Shown piece after piece: positions 7,792 to 14,364 of a DNA stretch of 14,421 nucleotides. The position numbers and the translations under genes are program-made. Source of the stretch: Porticoccaceae bacterium (GTDB lineage Bacteria; Pseudomonadota; Gammaproteobacteria; Pseudomonadales; Porticoccaceae); assembly GCA_028822945.1 (NCBI GenBank), contig JAPKCN010000026.1:1-14421 (forward strand), read 5' to 3'. The notes below the pieces were generated by a model. The model was given only the letters and a program-made list of their open reading frames with translations. It had not been told where the DNA came from and ran no database searches. Position 1 is the stretch's first letter. Each line of letters opens with the position of its first letter.

Positions 7792-8836
7792 CACCTCTTC
7801 CGGCGAGTACTAGATCACCCGAATCGGAAAGCTTGCGCGCATTGCGCATGATATCTTTTTGAGCAACCTCCACATCGGTAATGCGGATCGGACCCTTGGC
7901 CTCCATATCGTCCAAGAACATTACCTTGGCGCGCTGCGACATATTGCCCAAGAACTTTTCCTTAGTCTCTTCGTCGGCGCCTTTGAGTGCCGTCATCAGC
8001 TGGTCGTTCTCAACATTTCGCATTAATACCTGAATCGCGCGATTGTCGACTGCTGCGAGGTTGTCGAAGGTGAACATATTGTCCTGAATTGCGAGTGCCA
8101 AGTTCTCGTCTAGGTTTGTGACACCCTCCATGATGGCGTTTTCCATATCGACTTTTACGAAATTCATTATCTTCGCCGCTACCGGCACACCACCCATACT
8201 TGAGGATTTAGCCGAGGAACTTGAACTAAACTGCTCCTTCATAATACCCTCCAGTTCTTCCATCGCAGACGGCTGAACTGTTTCTAAGCTCGCCACGCGT
8301 TGCATAACTTCTGCGCGGCTATCCGGGGGTAAGAATCCGAGTACGTCTGCTGCTACATCAAACTCCAACACTGAGAGTATGATGGCAACTACTTGGGGGT
8401 GTTCTTCACGAATCATTTCACCGATTGATCTGGCATCCATCCAGCGCAAAATCTCCAGACCCTTGCTCGAGGCTCCAGGTAATATACGGCCCAAGACAGT
8501 TGCTGCCTTGTCATCACCCAGTGCCCGTTTCAACACATTCTCCACGTACTCACTGCTACCCAGTCCCATGTTTGACTGGGATTTAATAGTCACAACAAAA
8601 TCATCGAGTACGTAGTTGACCGTCTCTTGCGAAAGATCTGCAACACTCACCATCGCTGCGCCCAGAGCCTGAACTTCTCGTGGGTTCAAAAAACGAATAA
8701 TGTCTGCAGCCTGCTGCTCACCAAGCAGCAAAGTTATCACCGCGGCTCGCTCTGTGGTCGTAAGAACTTCTAGCTCCTCTTTGACCTTTTGCGATATTCC
8801 GCCATCAGCGTTTTCGGCTACAGCTGCATCAGCCAT
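7778..8836 (-). CDS. fliG: FliG, rotor/stator-interacting motor switch protein
   Basis: The product is 352 aa. FliG forms the upper C ring, joining FliF to FliM and receiving torque from the stator. The N-terminal FliF-binding bundle covers about 1-110. The armadillo middle domain has the EHPQ motif at 145-148. A Ser-rich linker (about 203-213) precedes the C-terminal domain with MFTFDNL near 254. The torque helix region SQRAKVMFLDDMEAKGPIRI keeps the functional charges: Arg302, Asp309, Asp310 and Arg318. The C-terminus GDDFV matches the short acidic-aromatic end usual in FliG. The GAGGAGAG ribosome site is excellent, 6 nt before the ATG. The last 17 bp or so overlap the start of fliH. fliF stops 61 bp upstream. 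Confidence 0.98.
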   Translation of the reverse strand: MADAAVAENADGGISQKVKEELEVLTTTERAAVITLLLGEQQAADIIRFLNPREVQALGAAMVSVADLSQETVNYVLDDFVVTIKSQSNMGLGSSEYVENVLKRALGDDKAATVLGRILPGASSKGLEILRWMDARSIGEMIREEHPQVVAIILSVLEFDVAADVLGFLPPDSRAEVMQRVASLETVQPSAMEELEGIMKEQFSSSSSAKSSSMGGVPVAAKIMNFVKVDMENAIMEGVTNLDENLALAIQDNMFTFDNLAAVDNRAIQVLMRNVENDQLMTALKGADEETKEKFLGNMSQRAKVMFLDDMEAKGPIRITDVEVAQKDIMRNARKLSDSGDLVLAGRGDDFV

Positions 8837-8853
8837 TGTCTTCTCTCCTCAGG

Positions 8854-8867
8854 GCTCCAATTGGAGC
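8854..8867 (-). other. Perfect 14-bp palindrome in the fliF-fliG gap
   Basis: GCTCCAATTGGAGC lies just before the fliG ribosome site. As RNA it can form a GCTCC/GGAGC stem with an AATT loop. There is no U-tract after it, so it is not a classical terminator. It may affect RNA processing or the relative output of fliF and fliG (inference). Confidence 0.4.
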
Positions 8868-8897
8868 GATTTGATAGGCCTTGCCTACAAAAGCGTG

Positions 8898-10751
8898 TTA
8901 GGTGGCTTTAATCATCTTTCTTATAACACTTGCAACACGACTGGCATCTTCTGCCACCAAGTATCTAACCAACGCCACTTTATCATCGTAACTGTTAGCC
9001 GTATCCAACATATCCGCAGAGATCGTCGACTTTTTCGGCTTCAGCTTAGCCTTGATATCATCGAGTGACTCTGGCTCTTCCTCTTGAATCATTGCCAATT
9101 CTTCTTCGGTCAACTCGCCATCTTGACGTCGAGTGACCTTCGCTTCCTCGACAAGCTCGATCTGCGGCAAGTAGGATTTGAGGACTGGCCTTACTACAAC
9201 AAACAGTAACACGATAAACGTCAGCGCAGCGCCCAAACTTTTCGCCGTACTCATCACCTGAGCGTTTTCATACCACTTGACTAAGCTTTCGATGGGTACC
9301 GGCTTTTCAAACGCAGCAGCCACTACAGTCACACTATCACCGCGCGCCTGATCAAAACCTACCACTCCCTTAACTAAATTTGTAAAGCGCTCCAGCTCGA
9401 CCTCACTAAATGCCTCGATAACCGGCCCTGCGGCGACGACTGGTGCGGCGTCCTCGGCAGGCTCTTCGCCTTCAGCCAATACCGGTGGAGGTGGCGGTGG
9501 CGCAGTCACTTCTCGCTCGTTAATAATAACTGCCACAGATATACGTTCAATACTTCCACCCTGTCTCTTAACGTGCCGCACAGCGCGATCAAGTTCATAG
9601 TTGCGCGTTGTCTTGGTGCTCCGCGCACCCTCAGCGCCTCCCAAAGTACCGCCAAGTTGGCCGTCAACAACGCTCGAAGGTCCTGGTGGAGTGGCGTTGG
9701 AAGTAGATCCCGGGATCCCTCGCGCATCCTGATTATTTCTAGCCTCTTGAGTTAGGATCTCCGATCGTCTTTTTGGACCGTTCTCCTTATTGTCGAATTC
9801 TTCGTATGTTGCCTCGGTCTCCGTAAAATCCATGGTCACATCAACCTCAGATCGAACGTTGTTAGTACCCACCACCGACGCCAAAAGTGCCTCGATCCGA
9901 TTGCGATAGGTTTCCTCTATACTTTTTTGATGCTCCATTTGAGACGAGTTTAACTGCATGGAGGCAAAACGATTGGCGTCGGTTAGAAGCTTTCCGCGCT
10001 GATCGACAACCACTACGTCATCGGTAGCCAGGTAAGGAACGCTCGAGGACACCATGTGAATGATTGCCTCTACCTGCGAACTAGAGATAATTCGTCCTGG
10101 GTATGGATTAACCACCACCGACGCCTTGGCGGGTGTTCGGTTACGCACAAACACACTCTGTTTCGGAGCGGCGAGATGCACGCGCGCAGACTGCACACTT
10201 GAAATTTGCGTAACACTGCGGGCCAACTCTTGCTCCATGGCGGCGACATAGCGCACCTGCTCCATAAACTGACTGGTAGTCATCGATGCATCTTCACTGA
10301 GCGAACCCATGCCACCCACCGAACCTGCTTGAGGCAATCCCCGGGAGGCAAGAAATAAGCGAGCCTCGTGGTAGCGTTCATCTGAAACTAGCAGATCACC
10401 GGTTTCCTGATCAATTCTGGCGCCAAACTCCGCCCCCGACAGGGCTTCAAACGCAGCTTGTCGGTCGGACTCTGACAAACCTGGGAACAGTGATCTAAAA
10501 GGTGGCTCCTTAGCCAGCGAATAAGCTATTAAAAATACCGCGATCGTTAAAAGCGTAATAATCGCCGGCATTGCCTTGCGCACGGCAGGCTGAGAGAGTA
10601 CCTCGGCGACATTCGGAAAAGACATGCCCCCCGCCACCGGCAGTGCACTTACTCTGCCCGACGCTTGAGCGGCAGGAACGACGGCACCGCCAGCGGCGGA
10701 GTCGGAGGAATCTGCCATTAACTGAGTGCCTGGCTCTGCAGTAGTTGCCAT
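8898..10751 (-). CDS. fliF: FliF, flagellar MS-ring protein
   Basis: The product is 617 aa, somewhat longer than the usual 550-580. FliF forms the inner-membrane MS ring, the base of the rotor and housing of the export gate. A polar Ala/Gly-rich N-terminal extension of about 45 residues precedes transmembrane helix 1 (about 61-80, PAIITLLTIAVFLIAYSLA). Ring-building modules follow, with FRSLFPGLSESDRQAA, FMEQVRYVAAMEQELARSV, VQSARVHLAAPKQSVFVR and KASVVVNPYPGR. The collar region contains a Pro/Glu/Ala-rich insert at about 418-443. Transmembrane helix 2 is at about 504-524. The C-terminal tail (about 581-615) carries the FliG-binding segment KVALVRYLVAEDASRVASVI. fliE stops 22 bp upstream; an AAGAGA ribosome site precedes the ATG. 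Confidence 0.98.
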   Translation of the reverse strand: MATTAEPGTQLMADSSDSAAGGAVVPAAQASGRVSALPVAGGMSFPNVAEVLSQPAVRKAMPAIITLLTIAVFLIAYSLAKEPPFRSLFPGLSESDRQAAFEALSGAEFGARIDQETGDLLVSDERYHEARLFLASRGLPQAGSVGGMGSLSEDASMTTSQFMEQVRYVAAMEQELARSVTQISSVQSARVHLAAPKQSVFVRNRTPAKASVVVNPYPGRIISSSQVEAIIHMVSSSVPYLATDDVVVVDQRGKLLTDANRFASMQLNSSQMEHQKSIEETYRNRIEALLASVVGTNNVRSEVDVTMDFTETEATYEEFDNKENGPKRRSEILTQEARNNQDARGIPGSTSNATPPGPSSVVDGQLGGTLGGAEGARSTKTTRNYELDRAVRHVKRQGGSIERISVAVIINEREVTAPPPPPPVLAEGEEPAEDAAPVVAAGPVIEAFSEVELERFTNLVKGVVGFDQARGDSVTVVAAAFEKPVPIESLVKWYENAQVMSTAKSLGAALTFIVLLFVVVRPVLKSYLPQIELVEEAKVTRRQDGELTEEELAMIQEEEPESLDDIKAKLKPKKSTISADMLDTANSYDDKVALVRYLVAEDASRVASVIRKMIKAT

Positions 10752-10773
10752 AATCTAAGTCTCTTAAGTCGAT

Positions 10774-11115
10774 CTATACCGGCATGTGAAGTATATCTTC
10801 ATATGCCTTTAACACTTTGTTGCGAATTTGGAGTGTAGCCTCGAACGCAAGCGACGACTTCTGCATACCAATAACGACATCCGTCAGGGGTACATTTTCG
10901 CCGTGCTCGTAGGCAACGCGCAGGTCTTTTGAAGCCATTTGAGTGCCATTAACTTCTTGAATCGCGCCCTTTACGGCATCGGCAAAACCAAGGTTTTCAC
11001 TACGCGCGCCCATGGCCCCAGACTGACTAGCATTAACGCCATCTTGCGCCTGCACTTGATAGTTGCGGATCTGCGTTAGAACCGCCTCAATATTGCCTAT
11101 ATTAGTTGGATTCAT
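10774..11115 (-). CDS. fliE: FliE, MS ring-rod junction protein
   Basis: The product is 113 aa, the normal FliE size. FliE is an early export substrate that links the MS ring and export gate to the proximal rod. The N-terminal third is polar and variable. The conserved part begins near residue 43 (FADAVKGAIQEVNGTQ) and includes VPLTDVVIGMQKSSLAFEAT, followed by the family end LQIRNKVLKAYEDILHMPV. The start lies 11 bp after the fleR stop, and its GGGAGA ribosome site follows directly on that TAG stop, so fleR and fliE are cotranscribed and probably coupled. Confidence 0.97.
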   Translation of the reverse strand: MNPTNIGNIEAVLTQIRNYQVQAQDGVNASQSGAMGARSENLGFADAVKGAIQEVNGTQMASKDLRVAYEHGENVPLTDVVIGMQKSSLAFEATLQIRNKVLKAYEDILHMPV

Positions 11116-11126
11116 ATCGATTCTCC

Positions 11127-12614
11127 CTAGCGCGCGTAGGCTCTAGTTACTGTAATGCCCTGCTCGCGCAACTTCTGCAGCTTATGGCGCAACGTTCGCG
11201 GACTAATACCAAGCTTTTCGGCTGCTTCGTCGCGGCTCCTAGACGTTTCCAACGCCTCCATAATGGCCTGACACTCGCTTTGTTGAACAGCATGATCGAG
11301 AACAGAGCGGGAGTTGTCTGGTGCGATAAAGGTGTTGCTACGTGCTGCAAAATTGTCTCCACGAGTATCACGCATGCCTATATTTGAACGCGGCGCTGCA
11401 TGATAAGGGCTTCCTTGAGTCCAATTACGTGTTCGGTCTCCCTGCGGGGCATACTGTGTAGGCGGCTCTGAGAACTCATCGTTGACGTGCAGATCGTCAA
11501 ACAGCAAGTGCTCCAGCTCAATAGAGCGCTGATTCGAAAGTACCATTGCCCGGACAACCACATTCTGAAGCTCGCGAACATTCCCTGGCCACGGATAGGC
11601 AACCAAGCGCTGCTGTGCTGCAGGGCTAATGGTCGTGGGATGACCCGAGGTATTCTGCTGGGCAACAAATTGTTCTGCCAGCGGAAGTATGTCTAGTGGA
11701 CGCTCACTCAATGGCGGTAGCGACAATTTAAACGCACTAAGGCGAAAGTATAAATCTTCGCGGAAGCGGTGCTCGGCAATCGCCTGCTTTAAATTTCTAT
11801 TAGTCGCGGCTATAACTCTGATATCCAACGCAATGGACTTCTGCCCGCCGAGGCGCACAACTGAGCGCTCCTGAAGGATTCGCAATAATTTAGCTTGCAT
11901 GCCGTATGACATTTCACCAATTTCGTCGAGAAATATAGTGCCACCTTGAGCTTGTTCAAACAGACCTTGCTGGATCTTGGATGCGCCGGTGAAAGAACCT
12001 TTTTCGTGGCCGAAGAGCATATCTTCAACCAGATTTTCCGGCATAGCCGCACAGTTAAATGCAACAAATGGTCCATCGAACCGCGGTGATGCGTCGTGGA
12101 GAATGCGCGAGAGCACCTCTTTACCAGCTCCTGTCGGGCCGGTCAATAATACCGTTACGTCAACCCGCGCAACTCTCTCTGCTAACGCTAGCAGATTACG
12201 ACTTACTGGATCTGCAAAGACAAATGCGCTGGTGTCGGTCTTTGGCTCAGACACATTGGTTTCGACAATGTGCCGCCACTCCGCTGGCCCGAGCTGCTCC
12301 GACGGAACCGCGGTCAGAGCGCCCTGGCGAACTGCTTCAATCCCTAATTCGAAAAGATCGCGCGCCACTCGCGTAATTACCTGAGCGGGCGAGCCCAGAG
12401 ATACAAGCTTCATCTGCAACTCTTTGAGAGCAGTGGCACATTTGGACAGTCTCACTACAACAATCTCAGCTGACGTAAAGGCATCGTCGTCAATATCCAA
12501 TGACGTTCCAACGCGGATGTCGAACCCCTTATCTAGAAAGGCCTGTCGCTGGGGGTCATTGAGTTGCTCAACTGGGTCAATCCACAACATCGGGATGCTA
12601 TTGGTATTTGCCAC
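11127..12614 (-). CDS. fleR: FleR/FlrC-type sigma-54 activator with a degenerate receiver domain
   Basis: The product is 495 aa. FleR/FlrC activates the later sigma-54 flagellar promoters (hook, basal body, fliK). Residues about 8-110 have receiver-like alternation (MLWIDP, EIVVVRL, GIEAVRQGAL). The expected phospho-acceptor Asp position is Arg55, and the conserved Lys before Pro is missing around residue 105. The AAA+ domain is intact: Walker A GPTGAGKE at 159-166, GSFTGA at 206-211 (a Ser variant of the GAFTGA sigma-54 contact), and Walker B FLDEIG with Asp230 and Glu231. The C-terminus has a Fis-type helix-turn-helix, RDEAAEKLGISPRTLRHKL, closely resembling Pseudomonas FleR. The start is GTG with GAAGG 7 nt upstream. 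No fleS/flrB kinase gene lies between it and fleQ. Confidence 0.93.
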   Translation of the reverse strand: MANTNSIPMLWIDPVEQLNDPQRQAFLDKGFDIRVGTSLDIDDDAFTSAEIVVVRLSKCATALKELQMKLVSLGSPAQVITRVARDLFELGIEAVRQGALTAVPSEQLGPAEWRHIVETNVSEPKTDTSAFVFADPVSRNLLALAERVARVDVTVLLTGPTGAGKEVLSRILHDASPRFDGPFVAFNCAAMPENLVEDMLFGHEKGSFTGASKIQQGLFEQAQGGTIFLDEIGEMSYGMQAKLLRILQERSVVRLGGQKSIALDIRVIAATNRNLKQAIAEHRFREDLYFRLSAFKLSLPPLSERPLDILPLAEQFVAQQNTSGHPTTISPAAQQRLVAYPWPGNVRELQNVVVRAMVLSNQRSIELEHLLFDDLHVNDEFSEPPTQYAPQGDRTRNWTQGSPYHAAPRSNIGMRDTRGDNFAARSNTFIAPDNSRSVLDHAVQQSECQAIMEALETSRSRDEAAEKLGISPRTLRHKLQKLREQGITVTRAYAR

Positions 12615-12670
12615 TTTTTTACCTTCTCTTGTAGGGAGTTAAATTAAATTTGCCGGTTAATGTAATGTAA

Positions 12671-12687
12671 AGCAATATACATGCCAA
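12671..12687 (-). promoter_or_regulatory. Sigma-54 (-24/-12) promoter for the fleR-fliE... operon
   Basis: The minus strand reads TTGGCATGTATATTGCT: a -24 TTGGCA, the invariant GG and GC 10 bases apart, and a -12 TTGCT. Only the sixth base of TGGCAC departs from consensus. The predicted transcript start near 12660 leaves a leader of about 45 nt before the fleR GTG. In Vibrio and Pseudomonas the equivalent operon is switched on by FlrA/FleQ with sigma-54, so FleQ encoded next door is the expected activator (inference). Confidence 0.85.
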
Positions 12688-12724
12688 TTAATAAAACCCT
12701 TTTTGTACAATAAGTTATAGAGAG

Positions 12725-12788
12725 AGTGGCAAGAAAGTGTCAGTTATTCGCCAGTGGCAATAAGCTGTCATCCGCTTGCCAGTGGCAA
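12725..12788 (-). repeat. Three AGTGGCAA elements at exact 28-bp spacing, likely upstream activator sites
   Basis: AGTGGCAA (plus-strand reading) occurs at 12725-12732, 12753-12760 and 12781-12788, so the starts are exactly 28 bp apart. The first two 28-bp units agree at about 19 of 28 positions, sharing also a TGTCA at unit positions 14-18. The third copy is the right half of a perfect dyad TTGCCAGTGGCAA at 12776-12788. The second has the same dyad with one mismatch. A looser CAGTGGGT follows at 12805-12812. The set lies roughly 65-130 bp upstream of the predicted sigma-54 transcript start, the usual place for enhancer-binding protein sites. Confidence 0.7.
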
Positions 12789-12859
12789 ACAGTCGGCAAT
12801 CTGACAGTGGGTATTTGAGACATCTTAAAAATTATTTAGTAAAAAGAAATACTGTAAAT

Positions 12860-12877
12860 AGCGCCTGGGCTGGCACT
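12860..12877 (-). terminator. Possible weak terminator after fleQ
   Basis: On the minus strand AGTGCC and GGCGCT can pair as a six-base stem (one G-U pair) around a six-base loop, 23 bp after the fleQ stop. A T-rich stretch ending in five Ts follows, but it begins several bases after the stem. This is a poor fit to a classical intrinsic terminator and may only be chance. Confidence 0.25.
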
Positions 12878-12900
12878 CGCGTTGGCAGCTACAATATTGG

Positions 12901-14058
12901 TCAAACGCTAGAGAGACCGTATTTATTTATCTTTTCAATCAGGGTTGTGCGCTGCACATTGAGCAGGCGGGCAGTTTTAGACACATTACCCTCCGCTTTA
13001 TCGAGAGCTTGCTGAATCAAGCTGCGTTCAATATCAACCATATGCTGCTTTAGTGGCAAACCCTGCTCGGGAAACGAATCCCAACTTTGCGCCATAGAAA
13101 TGACCCGTACAGTTTCATCGAACAGCGCCGCTGGATCGCCCTCAGAATTTGGTGTCGCAGCGCCTCCTTGAAGTGGCGCTATACCCACGCCATCGCTGTC
13201 AGCACAGCCCTCAAAATTAAACGCACCCTGCCCACTAGCCACTGGCGGCGCGGTTGGCAACTCACCAGGTTCGGTATTCGCTAACAAGCGGATCCCTGGC
13301 GGCAACATACTTTCGGGGACATTTCGAAAATCAACATTTTGCCCTGGGTAGAGAGCGGAGTAACGGTTCACTAGATTAGACAACTCGCGCACATTACCCG
13401 GCCAATTATAGCGCATAAAAAGCTCTAATGAGCCGGCCGCAAAGGTGATTGGTTTTTGTCTGCGCTTTGCGTGCAGCACCGCAAAGTGCTCAATTAACGG
13501 CATGATATCCTCGGTGCGCTCGCGCAACGCCTTTATCTCAATTGGCATTACATTCAGGCGATAGTACAGATCTTCTCTGAATTCACCCTTTTCAATTAAC
13601 ATTTCTATATTTTTATGGGTCGCCGCTATCACCCGCACATCGATCGCCAAGCCTTGAGTAGTCCCAACTGGATCGATAATACGCTCCTGAAGTACTCTTA
13701 GCAGCTTGACCTGCAGATCCATCGACATATCGCCGATCTCATCGAGGAACAAAGTACCTCCGCTAGCTAGCTCAAAACGCCCCTTGCGGTCTGAAATAGC
13801 GCCAGTGAACGCGCCTTTGCGGTGCCCAAACAATTCACTCTCTAGCAATTCGCGAGGAATGGCACCACAGTTCACTGGAATAAAGGGTTCGACGGAGCGC
13901 TCGGAGCAATCGTGCAGTGCACGCGCTACGAGCTCTTTGCCGGTACCACTGTCGCCAAGGATTAAGGCGGTGGCATCACTCGGGCCGACCACTTTGATCA
14001 ACGCACGGAGTTCATTGATCTCAGCGCTGCGCCCCACAAGTGTCTTCAAATTTTGCAC
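12901..14058 (-). CDS. fleQ: FleQ/FlrA-type sigma-54 flagellar master activator lacking the N-terminal FleQ domain
   Basis: The product is 385 aa, against roughly 480-490 for FleQ/FlrA. FleQ drives early sigma-54 flagellar promoters and in Pseudomonas also binds c-di-GMP. The AAA+ domain is complete: Walker A GDSGTGKE at 35-42, GAFTGA at 82-87, and Walker B FLDEIG with Asp107 and Glu108. The C-terminus GLPLKQHMVDIERSLIQQAL with NVSKTARLLNVQRTTLIEKI is very close to FleQ, which separates it from FleR. The N-terminal REC-like FleQ domain is absent: the frame has a stop (14068-14070) just 4 codons before the GTG start. The LFRS-type motif before LVG reads NLKT. Just upstream, a 7-codon ORF (14058-14081, MDFVETI) ends in a TAG that overlaps the GTG and could couple translation. 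Confidence 0.9.
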   Translation of the reverse strand: MQNLKTLVGRSAEINELRALIKVVGPSDATALILGDSGTGKELVARALHDCSERSVEPFIPVNCGAIPRELLESELFGHRKGAFTGAISDRKGRFELASGGTLFLDEIGDMSMDLQVKLLRVLQERIIDPVGTTQGLAIDVRVIAATHKNIEMLIEKGEFREDLYYRLNVMPIEIKALRERTEDIMPLIEHFAVLHAKRRQKPITFAAGSLELFMRYNWPGNVRELSNLVNRYSALYPGQNVDFRNVPESMLPPGIRLLANTEPGELPTAPPVASGQGAFNFEGCADSDGVGIAPLQGGAATPNSEGDPAALFDETVRVISMAQSWDSFPEQGLPLKQHMVDIERSLIQQALDKAEGNVSKTARLLNVQRTTLIEKINKYGLSSV

Positions 14059-14140
14059 TAAATCGTCTCAACGAAGTCCATATGCCCATGATTTCTAGCT
14101 CTTCCCTGTAACCAGAACTCAACATTAACAAACACTTTCC

Positions 14141-14158
14141 TAGGATACAAAAGTCCTA
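14141..14158 (-). other. Small inverted repeat in the fleQ leader
   Basis: TAGGA at 14141-14145 and TCCTA at 14154-14158 can form a 5-bp stem with an 8-base loop in the predicted fleQ leader RNA. The stem is short and A/T-containing, so a role is only possible. Confidence 0.25.
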
Positions 14159-14188
14159 CAGTGCTTTAATAAGATAACATAAGTATAT

Positions 14189-14217
14189 ATTCTAAAGGGA
14201 ATTAGCGCGCGCTTCAA
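14189..14217 (-). promoter_or_regulatory. Sigma-70-type promoter for fleQ
   Basis: The minus strand has TTGAAG (14212-14217, 4 of 6 to the -35 consensus), a 17-base spacer, then TAGAAT (14189-14194, 5 of 6 to the -10 consensus). The predicted start near 14182 leaves a leader of about 125 nt. A vegetative promoter fits a master regulator at the top of a flagellar hierarchy. No sigma-54 motif was found upstream of fleQ. Confidence 0.55.
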
Positions 14218-14226
14218 TAACCCAGC

Positions 14227-14279
14227 TACCAGACATTGTCGAGAATACGACAGTTTGAGCTGCATATGCATGTCTGGTA
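14227..14279. promoter_or_regulatory. Nested inverted repeats between divergent promoters (operator-like)
   Basis: TACCAGACAT (14227-14236) and ATGTCTGGTA (14270-14279) form a perfect 10-bp inverted repeat with a 33-bp centre. Inside lie TGTCG (14237-14241) with CGACA (14248-14252), and the palindrome TGCATATGCA (14261-14270). The outer repeat ends directly at a TTGACA of a possible rightward promoter and lies 9 bp upstream of the fleQ -35 element. This is the arrangement of a shared operator, but no binding protein is known from the sequence. Confidence 0.5.
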
Positions 14280-14310
14280 TTGACAAAATCATGTTTTGAG
14301 CAATTAATAT
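14280..14310 (+). promoter_or_regulatory. Possible sigma-70 promoter for the rightward gene
   Basis: A perfect TTGACA lies at 14280-14285. Downstream, ATTAAT at 14303 (17-base spacer) or TAATAT at 14305 (19-base spacer) could serve as a -10. The -35 is strong and the -10 weak. The predicted start near 14317 leaves a leader of about 50 nt before the ATG at 14365. Confidence 0.4.
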
Positions 14311-14364
14311 AAAGGATATAAGCTGATACAGTGAGTCATTCCTACTTTATATACAGGTACCCTT

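Noticed and set aside
11810..12076. Minus-strand frame of 88 codons within fleR
   Set aside because: It is an out-of-frame reading of the fleR ATPase domain with no family motif.
11977..12384. Plus-strand open frame of 135 codons
   Set aside because: It is antisense to the AAA+ domain of fleR, has no ribosome site or recognisable domain, and reflects codon bias of the real gene.
12725..12813. CRISPR-like regularity of the 28-bp repeats
   Set aside because: Only an 8-13 bp core is conserved, there are three copies with no separate spacers, and the set lies in a promoter region.
12871..12887. Sigma-54-like sequence TGGCACTCGCGTTGGCA on the plus strand
   Set aside because: The invariant GC of the -12 element is GG, and it would drive antisense transcription into fleQ.
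12615..12900. Remnant of a fleS/flrB kinase gene between fleQ and fleR
   Set aside because: No frame there shows histidine-kinase motifs, and the stretch is occupied by the promoter and repeat array.
14059..14364. A frameshifted or split N-terminal FleQ domain upstream of fleQ
   Set aside because: The region is only 306 bp, has promoter-like and palindromic sequence, and its frames contain several stops with no FleQ-like residues.
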